DNA of 64,000 nucleotides from Oceanobacillus salinisoli (GTDB lineage: Bacteria > Bacillota > Bacilli > Bacillales > Amphibacillaceae): positions 1 through 64,000 of the forward strand of contig NZ_WOFB01000015.1 in the NCBI RefSeq assembly GCF_009733865.1, read 5' to 3'. The notes under the pieces are model-generated. The model worked only from the letters and a program-made list of their open reading frames with translations, searched no databases and was not told the DNA's origin. Shown here one piece after another: positions 51,907 through 61,724 of the stretch (position 1 is its first letter; each line of letters opens with the position of its first letter). Both the position numbers and the translations under genes were made by a program.

Positions 51907-51960
51907 AAAATATTTTATTTTTTTATATAATCGGGATCCACCAATAAACATCGGCCATCA

Positions 51961-51996
51961 AAAAAGCCGTCATCTCTTGAGATGACGGCTTTTTTA
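51961..51996 (-). terminator. Terminator after bshC
   Basis: AAAAAGCCGTCATCTC and GAGATGACGGCTTTTTT form a near-perfect stem with a 4-base loop and Us on either strand. It separates bshC from the dcw promoter region. Confidence 0.92.
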
Positions 51997-52044
51997 CAAT
52001 TACTTTTTAATTAGTGGTGAATGGTGGTGGACTTTTCCCAAAAT

Positions 52045-53661
52045 CTATAAATAAACAAGATAATGATCATTCGAAAAGGAACATGAATATTCCAATGTTT
52101 CTTTAATAAAATCCGTACCATATTTATTTATTATCGGAAGTGGGTTCCATACACGTTCCTGTAAACCATCTGGATAAAGGAATAACTGTATAAGATTCAG
52201 TTCCTCCAGATCCTTCTCATATTTCTCTTCAACCGCTCGAATCATTCTTTCTTCCAAGAATGTAATTTCTTTATGTAAATAAAATAAGTTTTTATCAGCT
52301 AAATCACCTATATCAGATCGGATTTCTTTTGCAAGTGTCCTTAATGGCTGATGCGCTTTACCAACGGTGTCTTTTATTTCCTCTGCTAAAGCACGGATTG
52401 GCGGATGGGTTTTGGAGTCAATCCAGGCTTTTTTATAATCTGTAACTCCATTATTAATCACATCACTAGGAGTTAGACTGAAATGCTTCAAAACTTTATT
52501 TACTTTGGAATCAATATATGTAAAAGACAAACGCGGTAATACTGGCGGCATTTTTATGTCAAATGCATGAAAGGCAGGCTTTAATGCAGCCCAATAACTT
52601 ATTTCACCCGGACCACCTATGAAAGCAAGAGATGGAAACAATAATTCCTGCATAACCGGTCTTGTAACCACATTATTACTTAATTTCTCCGGATTTTTTT
52701 CTGCAATTTGAATTAATTCCTCTGTTGAAAGCACCACCTCATTTTGCTTTCCTATCCAATCTCCATATTCATTTCGAAAGAGCAGGATTCTTTCCTTTCC
52801 TTGATGATAAAAAAGATTTCCCCCACTTAACTCCACTTCAAGAGGTACATGATAATCCTGCGCCTTTAATCTTTCCATCGTTTCACAAACACCACTGCTT
52901 AATTCGTTTTGTTTCTCAATCATATACACAAAATGTTTGCTTTCCATTCTTCGGACTAGTGGGTGGGCTGAGTCCATTAACACTAATCCTTCCTCAGGGA
53001 ACAGACTGTAAATAAGCCGCGCAAAAAAGTCGGTATAAGTTGCTGATTGCTCTAAGCAATCGATGATAGATTCATATAGCGTTATCGTATACTCCGTTTC
53101 TTCGATTTGGAGGAAAATCCCCTTCAGCCAGCGAAGCATTTCTTCCTTATCCAATTCAATGTCAGAGACAGAACGCTTGTCTGTTACCTGCTGAGCCACT
53201 TTATATTTTTTCATTCGTGAATTTTTTTGTAAATAAATATGATTAATTTCATCAAAATCATGATCTTCTCCAGCAATCCAAAACACAGGAATTACTGGGA
53301 CATCTAGCTTTTCCTCTTGTCGTTTGGCTAATTGTATAATGGAAATTATTTTATTGATGGTATACATCGGTCCTGTCAACAGTCCTGCTTGTTGACCTGC
53401 AATGACAACCACACTGTTTTCATCTGACAACCGGTCTACATTATGCAGTGTAGAACTTGGAGCCCCCCACTGCTTATTCATTTTATAGAGTACCTCTGTT
53501 AAAGAATCCCTCTGAAAGGTTCTTTTTTTTAAATCCTTCAGTCTCTGTTCCAGATTTTCAGATGGAATATATTCAAAAAAATCCAAGATATCTTGTTTAT
53601 TCGAACGATAGTCGGAAACAATCTTACTTTGATTATATATTCTAATTGGATCAATCCACAT
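52045..53661 (-). CDS. bshC: Bacillithiol biosynthesis cysteine-adding enzyme
   Basis: Adds cysteine to GlcN-malate to finish bacillithiol, the main low-molecular-weight thiol of these bacteria. The 538-residue protein has a Rossmann-like core (VVVIAGQQAGLLTGPMYTINK, PVFWIAGEDHDFDEINHIYL), FIGGPGEISYWAALK and a coiled coil (about 390-470). Position next to mraZ matches B. subtilis yllA/bshC. The strand and terminator show that it is transcribed apart from the dcw genes. Confidence 0.95.
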   Translation of the reverse strand: MWIDPIRIYNQSKIVSDYRSNKQDILDFFEYIPSENLEQRLKDLKKRTFQRDSLTEVLYKMNKQWGAPSSTLHNVDRLSDENSVVVIAGQQAGLLTGPMYTINKIISIIQLAKRQEEKLDVPVIPVFWIAGEDHDFDEINHIYLQKNSRMKKYKVAQQVTDKRSVSDIELDKEEMLRWLKGIFLQIEETEYTITLYESIIDCLEQSATYTDFFARLIYSLFPEEGLVLMDSAHPLVRRMESKHFVYMIEKQNELSSGVCETMERLKAQDYHVPLEVELSGGNLFYHQGKERILLFRNEYGDWIGKQNEVVLSTEELIQIAEKNPEKLSNNVVTRPVMQELLFPSLAFIGGPGEISYWAALKPAFHAFDIKMPPVLPRLSFTYIDSKVNKVLKHFSLTPSDVINNGVTDYKKAWIDSKTHPPIRALAEEIKDTVGKAHQPLRTLAKEIRSDIGDLADKNLFYLHKEITFLEERMIRAVEEKYEKDLEELNLIQLFLYPDGLQERVWNPLPIINKYGTDFIKETLEYSCSFSNDHYLVYL

Positions 53662-53783
53662 AGAAATTCGTTCTCCTTTATCTACTTAGTCCTTTTTTGT
53701 ATTTTACCTAAATCCTATCTTTTTTTCATTCATTCTGTTTCTAACTGTTTCTAAGAAAGTATTTCCTGGAACTCATGCCTGCT

Positions 53784-54164
53784 CTATCCAATTATCTGCA
53801 TGATGATTCCAGTAATCACCAAACACACATAGCTGAACATAAATAACAAAAAACTAATTCTCCACAATATCCTAAATGCCTTTTTAAACTCAATATCCAT
53901 ATGGTTTCTCCATTGATAAAGGATCGTTAAGGTGAGAACAATAAGCATGAATAATAATATAAAACCAGTGGTTGACATATGAAAGAGATTTTGGATAAGA
54001 AGATTCACTGCTATTATATATAGTAATGTTGTCCAATTTACCGAAGTATGTACAGCTCTTTTTGTTGAATGAAAAATTTTCAATGAAATGATATAAACAA
54101 TAACCGAAGCTATGGCAGGTATTGTTATGAAAAATGCCAGGAAATAAACAATGAAATCAACCAA
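53784..54164 (-). CDS. DUF3397 family membrane protein
   Basis: About 126 residues with four predicted membrane helices (roughly 3-27, 37-57, 62-82 and 98-124). DUF3397 proteins commonly sit next to bshC in Bacillaceae; no function is known. I prefer a TTG start at 54164 because GTAGGAGGCGG lies 8 nt upstream; an ATG at 54206 lacks a ribosome binding site and would add a polar VGRRRIG-type extension coded by that very site. Confidence 0.75.
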   Translation of the reverse strand: MVDFIVYFLAFFITIPAIASVIVYIISLKIFHSTKRAVHTSVNWTTLLYIIAVNLLIQNLFHMSTTGFILLFMLIVLTLTILYQWRNHMDIEFKKAFRILWRISFLLFMFSYVCLVITGIIMQIIG

Positions 54165-54463
54165 ACCTATCCGCCTCCTACCCACACCACTGGACTCTTT
54201 TTCCATATCAGTCTATATTTTTACTATTTTCTTTATCTCACAAACCTTTTTCCATCGATATTACTTTATCATATATTACGCAAACAGAATATATTTTGCT
54301 TTCAAAAAATGATATTTAAGTAATTTTCTTATTGTTTATTTTATTTAAAAATTAGCGTGTTTATATTATAATATAATTGTATGATGATTCACCTAAGAAA
54401 AATCATTACAATAAGTTAGTCTTTCAGGGGAATTAAAGCGCTAACACATAGGGGAGTGATTTC

Positions 54464-54946
54464 ATGGATAACATTAAAGTAGAAAGGCTACTAATAAATT
54501 ATAAAACGCTTGAAATGTTTAAACGTTTTCGAGAATATGGCCACCAGGAATTATCAATGATGGAAGAATTACAAAATAATATCGTCGAAAATAATAGTGA
54601 ATCACCTTTTTATGGCATTTATTATGGAAACAACCTCGCAGCCAGAATGAGTTTATATGAAGTGAAGAAGGAATATGATCATTATTTCGATCCTCCTCAG
54701 GATTATCTCACTTTATGGAAGCTGGAAGTATTGCCGGACTACCGGGGAAATGGATATGGAAGAGCTTTGGTTGATTTCGCTAAAAGCTTCCAATTGCCCA
54801 TAAAAACCAACCCACTCGTTAATTCTCATGGGTTTTGGAAGAAAATGGGCTTTCAAAAAGCACAATATGATATGCAGCGTGACTTAGGAGAAAATCCACT
54901 TATTTGGATGCCTGAAGGAGTCAGGGAAAAGGAAATTTCTAAATAA
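54464..54946 (+). CDS. ylbP: GNAT family N-acetyltransferase (YlbP-like)
   Basis: A 160-residue GNAT protein. Motif A is LEVLPDYRGNGYGRALVDFAK (about 86-106), with acetyl-CoA contacts at R-G-N-G-Y-G; the C-terminus SHGFWKKMGFQKAQYD is motif B. It corresponds by position and size to B. subtilis ylbP, whose substrate is unknown. GGGGAG precedes the ATG. It is convergent with the gerR-like gene and shares its terminator. Confidence 0.88.
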   Translation: MDNIKVERLLINYKTLEMFKRFREYGHQELSMMEELQNNIVENNSESPFYGIYYGNNLAARMSLYEVKKEYDHYFDPPQDYLTLWKLEVLPDYRGNGYGRALVDFAKSFQLPIKTNPLVNSHGFWKKMGFQKAQYDMQRDLGENPLIWMPEGVREKEISK

Positions 54947-54954
54947 ATAATGAT

Positions 54955-54995
54955 GAAAGACATGAATGCCCAAATCCATTCATGTCTTTTTCTTT
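54955..54995. terminator. Terminator between ylbP-like and gerR-like genes
   Basis: AAAGACATGAATG and CATTCATGTCTTT pair perfectly, followed by TTCTTT on the plus strand. Convergent genes on both sides. Confidence 0.9.
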
Positions 54996-55016
54996 CAGAT
55001 ATGTTATGCTGCGATA

Positions 55017-55508
55017 TTAGTTTATATGGTCGTCTTTATAAGACTTGATTCTTTCTAGGATTTTCGTGATTTCATCCCATGCATATTCATAGCGCTGCAG
55101 CACTTCTTTTAATTGTTTATTTTCATCCTGTAACTCTGCAACAGCTTTTTCATGCTCTTCTTTACTCAAACCGCCCTCTTCCTGAAATTTCACTTTCATT
55201 TTTTCCAATAACATAATAGCGGATTCAATAGTGTCTTTTTCTTGGTTCTCTGTTTTAACCAGCTTCCATACATCTTTTCGTGTTCCTTGTTTTCTTTCTT
55301 CTTTTGCTAACTCAATTGCATCTTGATATTGTTTACGAATCGTTGCATTCCATCTAAATCCGCACGCTGCTGGTGTACGGGATAATTGAGCTGCGACCTC
55401 TCTAAAGGCTTCTAGTTGCGTCTTACCCTCTCTAATATAACGAAGTACGGTCTCAGCTAAAATAACATCTTCATCTTTTGTCCAAGCGTCTTGCCGTGTT
55501 TCGTTCAT
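55017..55508 (-). CDS. gerR: RsfA/GerR family sporulation transcription regulator
   Basis: A 163-residue Myb/SANT-type DNA-binding protein: N-terminal [55 protein letters not shown], then a C-terminal coiled coil (about 100-155). In B. subtilis two such proteins exist, RsfA (forespore) and GerR/YlbO (mother cell). Position between rpmF and ylbP is that of ylbO, hence gerR. The start at 55508 is set by AAGGAGGGG. A sigma-E-like -10 lies upstream. Confidence 0.85.
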   Translation of the reverse strand: MNETRQDAWTKDEDVILAETVLRYIREGKTQLEAFREVAAQLSRTPAACGFRWNATIRKQYQDAIELAKEERKQGTRKDVWKLVKTENQEKDTIESAIMLLEKMKVKFQEEGGLSKEEHEKAVAELQDENKQLKEVLQRYEYAWDEITKILERIKSYKDDHIN

Positions 55509-55536
55509 AACACCCCTCCTTATTTCTTTGCTATAA

Positions 55537-55544
55537 AATGTATG
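55537..55544 (-). promoter_or_regulatory. Sigma-E-like -10 element of the gerR-like gene
   Basis: CATACATT on the minus strand matches the sigma-E -10 CATACAHT exactly, about 30 bp upstream of the start codon. The expected -35 is not convincing at the correct spacing. Confidence 0.4.
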
Positions 55545-55878
55545 CAAAAAATAGGAGTACTAGAATAAAATGTTTCGTTATTTGTGTGATAAAAAATTTA
55601 AAAAAGTCATTTTATCTTCCTCAGAGTTCCATAACAGAGCGGTTTACTTCGCTTCTTTAGTCATATGAAAAATATATGCTCTCAAGTGTCCTATTTTTTA
55701 TTAATAGCATTTGACGATAGGATTTCGATATGTAGGCATTTAATAGGTTATCCATATTTTTGGACTTCATATCATTCACTGTTTTATGTATGCCTTTGCC
55801 CCAATCACTTTCCTAAGTTGTTTGCTTTTCATATACTTGGGATGTGAAAATTTTTGCTGTATTGATTTTTTACTTTCC
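55545..55878. other. Gene-free stretch between rpmF and the gerR-like gene
   Basis: About 330 AT-rich bases between the gerR-like promoter region and the rpmF terminator. No ORF with a ribosome binding site, RNA gene or repeat is recognisable. Confidence 0.5.
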
Positions 55879-55879
55879 C

Positions 55880-55916
55880 AAAAAAAGAACAGACCACAAA
55901 TAAGTGATCTGTTCTC
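55880..55916 (-). terminator. Terminator after rpmF
   Basis: Minus-strand AGAACAGATCAC and GTGGTCTGTTCT pair with a 6-base loop, followed by TTTTTTT. Confidence 0.9.
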
Positions 55917-55928
55917 TAATAGGTTGAT

Positions 55929-56102
55929 TTAGTTATTAACTACATCTTTCCCATCGTAGTGTCCGCAAGATTTGCAAACATGGTGTGGCTTCGTTAATTC
56001 TCCACAATTTGAGCATTCTACCATTCCAGGTACGTGTAATTTTTTATGAGTACGACGTTGATTCTTCACTTTTTTAGACGTTCTTCTTTTAGGTACTGCC
56101 AT
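55929..56102 (-). CDS. rpmF: Ribosomal protein L32 (zinc-binding form)
   Basis: A 57-residue protein starting [19 protein letters not shown], the invariant L32 N-terminus. CSNC and CKSC pairs (residues 26-29 and 39-42) form the zinc ribbon, so this is the C-plus version. A GGAGGTG site precedes the ATG. The gene lies 29 nt after ylbN, the usual pairing in bacteria, and is followed by a terminator. Confidence 0.95.
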   Translation of the reverse strand: MAVPKRRTSKKVKNQRRTHKKLHVPGMVECSNCGELTKPHHVCKSCGHYDGKDVVNN

Positions 56103-56131
56103 GACTTACACCTCCTTTAAAGAAAGAAAAA

Positions 56132-56656
56132 CTATTTTTCTTCCGTTTTTTTATCAAGTAATGACTGTAATTTTTGAAGACGTGGATCTACCTTACTTTT
56201 TTCTTCTTCTTCTGAGAGGAATTCCCAGCCTTCTCCACTAAAAGGAGCATTATCTGTATCTTTATCAGAAAAAACCCGAAATGGTATTTCCAATAAAATA
56301 TTCTCCTTTATGTATGGGGTTAAATCTATTGTGTCCCCATTTACTGGGTGGATTTCCTGTTCCTCTTCTTCCTTACCCATATATGATGAAGTGGAAAATA
56401 TCTCAGTCGCTTTCATTTTGAAAGGATAAGGGACGTCCACTAATGTACGTGCATCAGGCAAAATCATTTCCCCTTCTATTGTGAAAGAGAAAATAAACTG
56501 ATTGCCTCTTTGCGTACAATGTCCAAGAACATGTACAGGTTTAATTTCACGTATATCGTTGTTCATCGTTTGAAGTTCGGAAACATCCACATGTTCATCA
56601 AATGTGAAAGGTTCTTGGTTAGCATGTTTTCTAATTTGACCTAATGTAAATTTCAT
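56132..56656 (-). CDS. ylbN: DUF177 family protein YlbN (YceD)
   Basis: A 174-residue protein of the YceD/DUF177 family, whose gene is almost always beside rpmF; plant and bacterial homologues affect 23S rRNA processing. Conserved features are VHVLGHCTQRGNQFIFSFTIEGEMILPDARTLVDV and DLTPYIKENILLEIPFRVFS. The start at 56656 follows GAGGTGA; an upstream in-frame codon at 56665 overlaps that site. Confidence 0.9.
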   Translation of the reverse strand: MKFTLGQIRKHANQEPFTFDEHVDVSELQTMNNDIREIKPVHVLGHCTQRGNQFIFSFTIEGEMILPDARTLVDVPYPFKMKATEIFSTSSYMGKEEEEQEIHPVNGDTIDLTPYIKENILLEIPFRVFSDKDTDNAPFSGEGWEFLSEEEEKSKVDPRLQKLQSLLDKKTEEK

Positions 56657-56849
56657 TAATTTCACCTCAAGGCAACAAGAGTTATTTTAAAAGAAAAAAA
56701 GACTTTTGTCAATATGTTTTCTTTACACCAGTCGTATTATTCCCTATGTGGATTTCAAGTAATCACCTCATCTCCACCCTACTTGATAAAATGTGCGATA
56801 AATATGATATTTTGGTACAATATTAACCAAAATATCAGGAGTTGAAAAC

Positions 56850-58064
56850 ATGAAAGCATGTGGTCTAATCGTAGAATACAACCCCTTTCATAATGGACAT
56901 AGCTATCATATTCATGAAGCCAAAAAGGCTGCGAATGCTGACTGTATGATAGCCGTTATGAGTGGCTCATTTCTGCAACGGGGAGAACCGGCCATTATAG
57001 ACAAATTTCACCGAGTGAGAGCGGCTTTAAAAACAGGTATTGATATGGTTATTGAGTTGCCATTCCTATATGTAGTGCAAAATAGTGATATATTTGCCAG
57101 GGGGGCAGTCCTAACACTAAACCAAATCGGCGTTTCCAATGTTTGTTTTGGAAGTGAGTCTGGTAATATATCCTATTTTATAAAAAGCTATGAAAACTAT
57201 AAAGAGAAAGAACCTATTTTTAAAAAAACGTTAAAGTCAGGATTAACGAACGGTCTGTCATTCCCTGAAGCAAGTCGATTAGCTTATCAGCAAATAGGAC
57301 TATCCGCGGAAGAAGTGGATTTATCCAAGCCAAACAACATACTAGGATTCAGTTATGTACAAGCTATATTCGATTATGACTTACCTATAGAACCATTAAC
57401 CATTAAACGCACGAAAAATAATTTCCATGATGAACTAATAACAGATAAAATAGCTAGCGCCACAAGTATTCGTAAAAAGATCTTTGAAGAAAAGGATCTT
57501 ATTCCATCCATCAGAGAAACAATGCCAGAAGAAACTACTTTACAATTACAGAAATATAAATATATGGCAGGTTTATGGCATAATTGGGAACAATATTTCC
57601 AATTACTTCATTATCGTGTAATGACCATGTCTCTAGACGAATTAAGCGAAATTCACGGGGTAAATGAAGGCATCGAATTCCGAATTAAAAAAACTGCAAA
57701 AAAGGCAATATCTCTTCATCATTGGATAGAGCTAATAAAGACAAAGCGTTATACATGGACTAGAATTCAGCGAATCTTTGTTCATATATTGACAAATACC
57801 AAGAAAAAAGATAGTGAACCTTATTTAGAACATGGCTATATCCCTTATGTACGTGTTCTTGGTATGACAAAAAAAGGACAATCCTACTTAAATCATTATA
57901 AAAAGAAAGTCCCTGTTCCTATTATTACTAATTTCAATAGAGATTCTAATCCTTTGCTTGAGATGGAGGAAAGAGCAACCAATGCTTACTATAGCATTTT
58001 AAAATCGGATGCAAAAATTCAACTATTCCAGCAAGAACTGAAGGCTCCAATTATTGTAGGATAA
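56850..58064 (+). CDS. tmcAL: tRNA(Met) cytidine acetate ligase (TmcAL, YlbM)
   Basis: Forms N4-acetylcytidine at position 34 of elongator tRNA-Met using acetate and ATP. The 404-residue protein has the nucleotidyltransferase-like motif GLIVEYNPFHNGHSYH (about 5-20), VMSGSFLQRGEPAI, KTGIDMVIELPF, and ITDKIASATSIRKKI. AGGAG lies before the ATG. It is divergent from ylbN. Synteny with B. subtilis ylbM is kept; ylbK, which belongs nearby, is not present. Confidence 0.94.
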   Translation: MKACGLIVEYNPFHNGHSYHIHEAKKAANADCMIAVMSGSFLQRGEPAIIDKFHRVRAALKTGIDMVIELPFLYVVQNSDIFARGAVLTLNQIGVSNVCFGSESGNISYFIKSYENYKEKEPIFKKTLKSGLTNGLSFPEASRLAYQQIGLSAEEVDLSKPNNILGFSYVQAIFDYDLPIEPLTIKRTKNNFHDELITDKIASATSIRKKIFEEKDLIPSIRETMPEETTLQLQKYKYMAGLWHNWEQYFQLLHYRVMTMSLDELSEIHGVNEGIEFRIKKTAKKAISLHHWIELIKTKRYTWTRIQRIFVHILTNTKKKDSEPYLEHGYIPYVRVLGMTKKGQSYLNHYKKKVPVPIITNFNRDSNPLLEMEERATNAYYSILKSDAKIQLFQQELKAPIIVG

Positions 58065-58074
58065 TGGTTGAAAC

Positions 58075-58215
58075 GCTTTTGGGTTGGAGTGGAGGACAAT
58101 CGACACCTTTTGGAAAAGCGAATACGCTGAGCTGCAGTGAGCGGTTTTTGCTCGCAAGGAGGTTCAAGCATCTCCTTAAGGTGCCGACTGCACAAAGCGG
58201 AAATCACCGCCCGCT
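58075..58215 (+). repeat. Dispersed hairpin repeat, copy H (degenerate)
   Basis: In the 440-bp gap between tmcAL and ylbL. GGACAATCGACACC..GGAAAAGCG, GAGCGGTTTTTGCTC, AAGGAGGTTCAAGC, CTCCTTAAGGTGC and CGACTG..AAAGCGG follow the order of copy C with many substitutions. The outer stem pairs poorly, which suggests an old copy. Confidence 0.6.
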
Positions 58216-58384
58216 CATGTGTCGCTGTTTGCAAATTTAGAACTCTTTTAGAGAACCATTCAGGAAAACTCACATTCCCTCGTCTCTTTTAACGAAGCGA
58301 CTCCTAGAATTAATATATGATTTTCTACTTCAATCACCTTCTTGTAGCTTTGCGAAAAGTGCTGCTTTACTGAATAAAATCTTG

Positions 58385-58420
58385 CAAACGAGCACATTTA
58401 TGTTCGTTTGTTTTATGTTT
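58385..58420 (+). terminator. Candidate terminator after tmcAL
   Basis: CAAACGAGCACAT and ATGTTCGTTTG form an imperfect stem followed by TTTTATGTTT. It is 320 bp after the tmcAL stop, beyond repeat copy H. Confidence 0.5.
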
Positions 58421-58480
58421 GGAAGTCAAAATTCAAAGCTTCGTCAACCCCACTCACGGCTTGCATTTTACACCTAACGA

Positions 58481-58514
58481 AAAAAGACTAGCTTCTTCCA
58501 GCTAGTCTTTTTCT
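58481..58514 (-). terminator. Terminator overlapping the ylbL stop codon
   Basis: AAAAAGACTAGCT and AGCTAGTCTTTTT are perfect arms around a 6-base loop. On the minus strand the first arm contains the ylbL stop TAG, and Us follow the second arm. Confidence 0.88.
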
Positions 58515-59527
58515 TCTAGGTTCTCCAGATATTCTAATGCGTCATAAAACGTATTAACAGGTATAATTTGCATATCTGTACCGATTTCTTCTGCTTTTTG
58601 TTTAGCAATTTCGTAATTAGAATCTTTTGCGCCATTTTCATATGGTGCAAAGAAGATATCAATGCTTTCTCTGTCAGCAGCGATAATTTTTTTATCTATA
58701 CCACCAATACGATGTACGTTTCCGTCATAATCAATTTCTCCTGTACCCGCGATTTCGTAACCTTTTGTTAAATCATCTTCTCTAAGCTGATCGTATATTT
58801 CTAAAGAAAGCATTAAGCCTGCACTTGGTCCTCCAATGCTGCCACTTGAAAATTCCACTCCGGGTTCCACCGTAACACTTCGGTCCGTTACAAGACTGAT
58901 ACCTACCCCGACTTTACCATCCAAATCATCAAAAGGTTCCAGCGTAATATTTTCTGTCATCCTTTTATCCTCTCTTACAAATTCTAATGTAATGGTATCG
59001 TTTGCCTGTTTCTTTTCTACATAATTTATCAAATCATTCGCTTCTTCAATCGTTTCTCCATCGATGCCAATAATGCGGTCCCCTGTTTTTAATTTTCCAT
59101 CCGCGGGCATTTCTTCGATAACAGAGACAACATATACTCCATTATATTCGATGGATATATCACTTCCTGAAGCTTTGTAAGCAACAACAGTTGCGGCTTC
59201 CTGAGAACTTTCCATAACTTGCAGCTGTGCTTCCATATATTCTTGCTGTGAAACTCCCTCAGGAAATACTTGTTCTATTGGAAGAATCTCATTATGGGGG
59301 AAAATTTTAGCCAATGCATATTGAACTGGAGTTGCCTGCAAACCGCTAACTGTTACGAGATGCATATCTCCTTTACTCTCAAAGCCATTTTCTACTTCCA
59401 CCATTGGATTTAATGCGTCTGCTCCTCCTGGTCTCTGTATGTAATATGGAAGCTGATAAGAAGCTAAGAAATAAGCCAATATGATAACAATCATTAAATA
59501 TACAACATTTTTCTTTGAGAAATTCAT
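58502..59527 (-). CDS. ylbL: SepM-like PDZ/Lon-type membrane serine protease YlbL
   Basis: A 341-residue protease with one N-terminal membrane helix (about 7-27), a PDZ domain (about 125-195, VYVVSVIEEMPADGKLKTGDRIIGIDG) and a Lon-type catalytic domain (about 215-335). The nucleophile is the serine near 235 in GGPSAGLMLSLEIYD and the general base a lysine near 279-280 in RIGGIDKK. B. subtilis YlbL acts with DdcP to degrade the checkpoint inhibitor YneA. It is divergent from ylbJ. Confidence 0.92.
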   Translation of the reverse strand: MNFSKKNVVYLMIVIILAYFLASYQLPYYIQRPGGADALNPMVEVENGFESKGDMHLVTVSGLQATPVQYALAKIFPHNEILPIEQVFPEGVSQQEYMEAQLQVMESSQEAATVVAYKASGSDISIEYNGVYVVSVIEEMPADGKLKTGDRIIGIDGETIEEANDLINYVEKKQANDTITLEFVREDKRMTENITLEPFDDLDGKVGVGISLVTDRSVTVEPGVEFSSGSIGGPSAGLMLSLEIYDQLREDDLTKGYEIAGTGEIDYDGNVHRIGGIDKKIIAADRESIDIFFAPYENGAKDSNYEIAKQKAEEIGTDMQIIPVNTFYDALEYLENLEEKD

Positions 59528-59951
59528 TCTTACGGTTTGTCCCCTTCCATCGAATTACAAAGTAAATAATACACTAAAAAGTCATCCTTTATTTAGCTCC
59601 AAGTCAAACAGAGTGTGTGGAGGTTTCTATCCTCCTCCACTGCTTGTTAGAAACAAGATAAGGTGTTTAATTTCTGTTGACCCACATTTATATTCCTAAA
59701 AGTAACTATATTACTGTAATTAAAGGTCTTAACAGCAATTATTCACGTAAGAAATAGATACTTTTAATAAAAGTGTATGGCATAAATGAGGGATGTATGT
59801 GCGTATATTGATATAGACTTGTACAAACTTTTTCCAGATTGAACCTGCCAGCAAAAAGTTTTCAGTAAAATTATTTTACTACTAACCCAACTATATGTAC
59901 AGAAAAGAGCAGAAACAGCAGGAAACAGTAACTGACTAGGGGGCATCCTTT
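59528..59951. other. Intergenic region between divergent ylbL and ylbJ
   Basis: About 420 bases without a gene. GTGGAGG..CCTCCTCCAC (near 59619-59642) is a small GC-rich hairpin in otherwise AT-rich sequence. I found no convincing sigma-E promoter for ylbJ at the expected place. Confidence 0.4.
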
Positions 59952-61166
59952 TTGAAACAAATCATGAAGACAATATTATTTTCAAGTATAACTGTTTTTA
60001 TTACAATCTCATTAATCAAATTTCCAGATCCGGCCCTAGAAGCTAGCATTCGTGGACTAAATTTATGGTGGGAAGTCGTTTTCCCTTCTCTCCTTCCTTT
60101 TTTCATTGCAGCTGAATTATTAATCTCATTCGGGGTTGTAAAGTTTATTGGTGTTTTATTTGAGCCTATTATGCGTCCACTGTTTAATATTCCTGGTGTA
60201 GGCAGTTTTGGCTGGATGATGGGAATGGCAAGCGGATATCCAACAGGAGCTAAAATTGCCTCACGATTAAGAGAGCAAAATCAGCTTAGTAAGGTAGAAG
60301 CAGAAAGACTCGTATCTTTTACAAATAATTCCAGTCCATTATTTATATTTGGTGCCATATCAGTTGGATTCTTTCACGATGCTAAGTTGGGTGTTTTATT
60401 GGCAACCTGTCATTATGTAGGAAATACGCTTGTTGGAATGAGCATGCGTTTTTATGGGAGAAAAAATGAACACCGTACAACAGATAAAAATAAAAAGGTT
60501 TCGTTAAAAAGAGCATTCTTTGAAATGCATGAAACGAGATTAAAGGACAAGCGGCCATTTGGAGAAATACTGGGGGATGCTATTTTAAATTCAATTAAAT
60601 CTTTAGTAATGGTTGGTGGGTTTATCGTATTATTTTCCGTCTTAATTAAAATTCTATTTCTAGTTGGGGTATCTACATTCATTGCTAATATTTTTGCACT
60701 GCTGTTAAGTTTTTTAACTTTACCTGCAGAATATGCACTGCCTTTCTTTTCAGGGTTGTTTGAGATCACGATAGGTGCTGACATGATATCCAAAGTAACT
60801 ACAGACACCTTACTGCAACAGGCAATTCTCGTCAGTTTTATTTTAGGCTTTAATGGTTTTTCTGTACAAGCTCAAGTTGCTAGTATCTTAGCAAAAACAG
60901 ATATAAGCTTTACTCCATATTTCTTTGCACGCATTCTTCATGGTACGATTGGAAGTTTACTAACTATCATCCTTTATAAACCGCTATATCTTGATAGAAA
61001 AACGATTGAAACAGAAGACATGCCCGTTTCAGGACAGGCAACTGAAAGTTTTTGGGTTTCATCATTAGAAGTAATTAGAGAAGCCGGGCCGTTAATAACA
61101 TTTGCTTTCCTGGGAATTGCTGCAATCATCTTATACAGGAGGAGTATAAAGAAGGATGTTGCATAA
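59952..61166 (+). CDS. ylbJ: Sporulation integral membrane protein YlbJ
   Basis: A 404-residue protein with many membrane helices and two nucleoside-recognition (Gate) domains, around residues 45-160 (LWWEVVFPSLLPFFIAAELL) and 220-330. ylbJ of B. subtilis is a sigma-E gene needed for full spore resistance; its transported substrate is unknown. The start is TTG at 59952, with AGGGGG 8 nt upstream; the ATG five codons later has no such site. Convergent with coaD through a shared hairpin. Confidence 0.92.
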   Translation: MKQIMKTILFSSITVFITISLIKFPDPALEASIRGLNLWWEVVFPSLLPFFIAAELLISFGVVKFIGVLFEPIMRPLFNIPGVGSFGWMMGMASGYPTGAKIASRLREQNQLSKVEAERLVSFTNNSSPLFIFGAISVGFFHDAKLGVLLATCHYVGNTLVGMSMRFYGRKNEHRTTDKNKKVSLKRAFFEMHETRLKDKRPFGEILGDAILNSIKSLVMVGGFIVLFSVLIKILFLVGVSTFIANIFALLLSFLTLPAEYALPFFSGLFEITIGADMISKVTTDTLLQQAILVSFILGFNGFSVQAQVASILAKTDISFTPYFFARILHGTIGSLLTIILYKPLYLDRKTIETEDMPVSGQATESFWVSSLEVIREAGPLITFAFLGIAAIILYRRSIKKDVA

Positions 61167-61185
61167 AACTGCAACATCCTCTTTT

Positions 61186-61187
<2 letters not shown>
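61153..61187 (+). terminator. Terminator overlapping the ylbJ stop codon
   Basis: AGGATGTTGCA and TGCAACATCCT form the stem, followed by CTTTTCT. The ylbJ stop TAA is in the loop. Confidence 0.88.
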
Positions 61188-61686
<499 letters not shown>

Positions 61687-61724
61687 TTAGTTCTTCTTTT
61701 TATAAAAATAAGAAAGTATAAATT

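Noticed and set aside
58385-58420. LexA (SOS) box from CGAACATAAATG
   Set aside because: The spacing between half-sites does not fit CGAAC-N4-GTTCG; it is better explained as an imperfect terminator stem.
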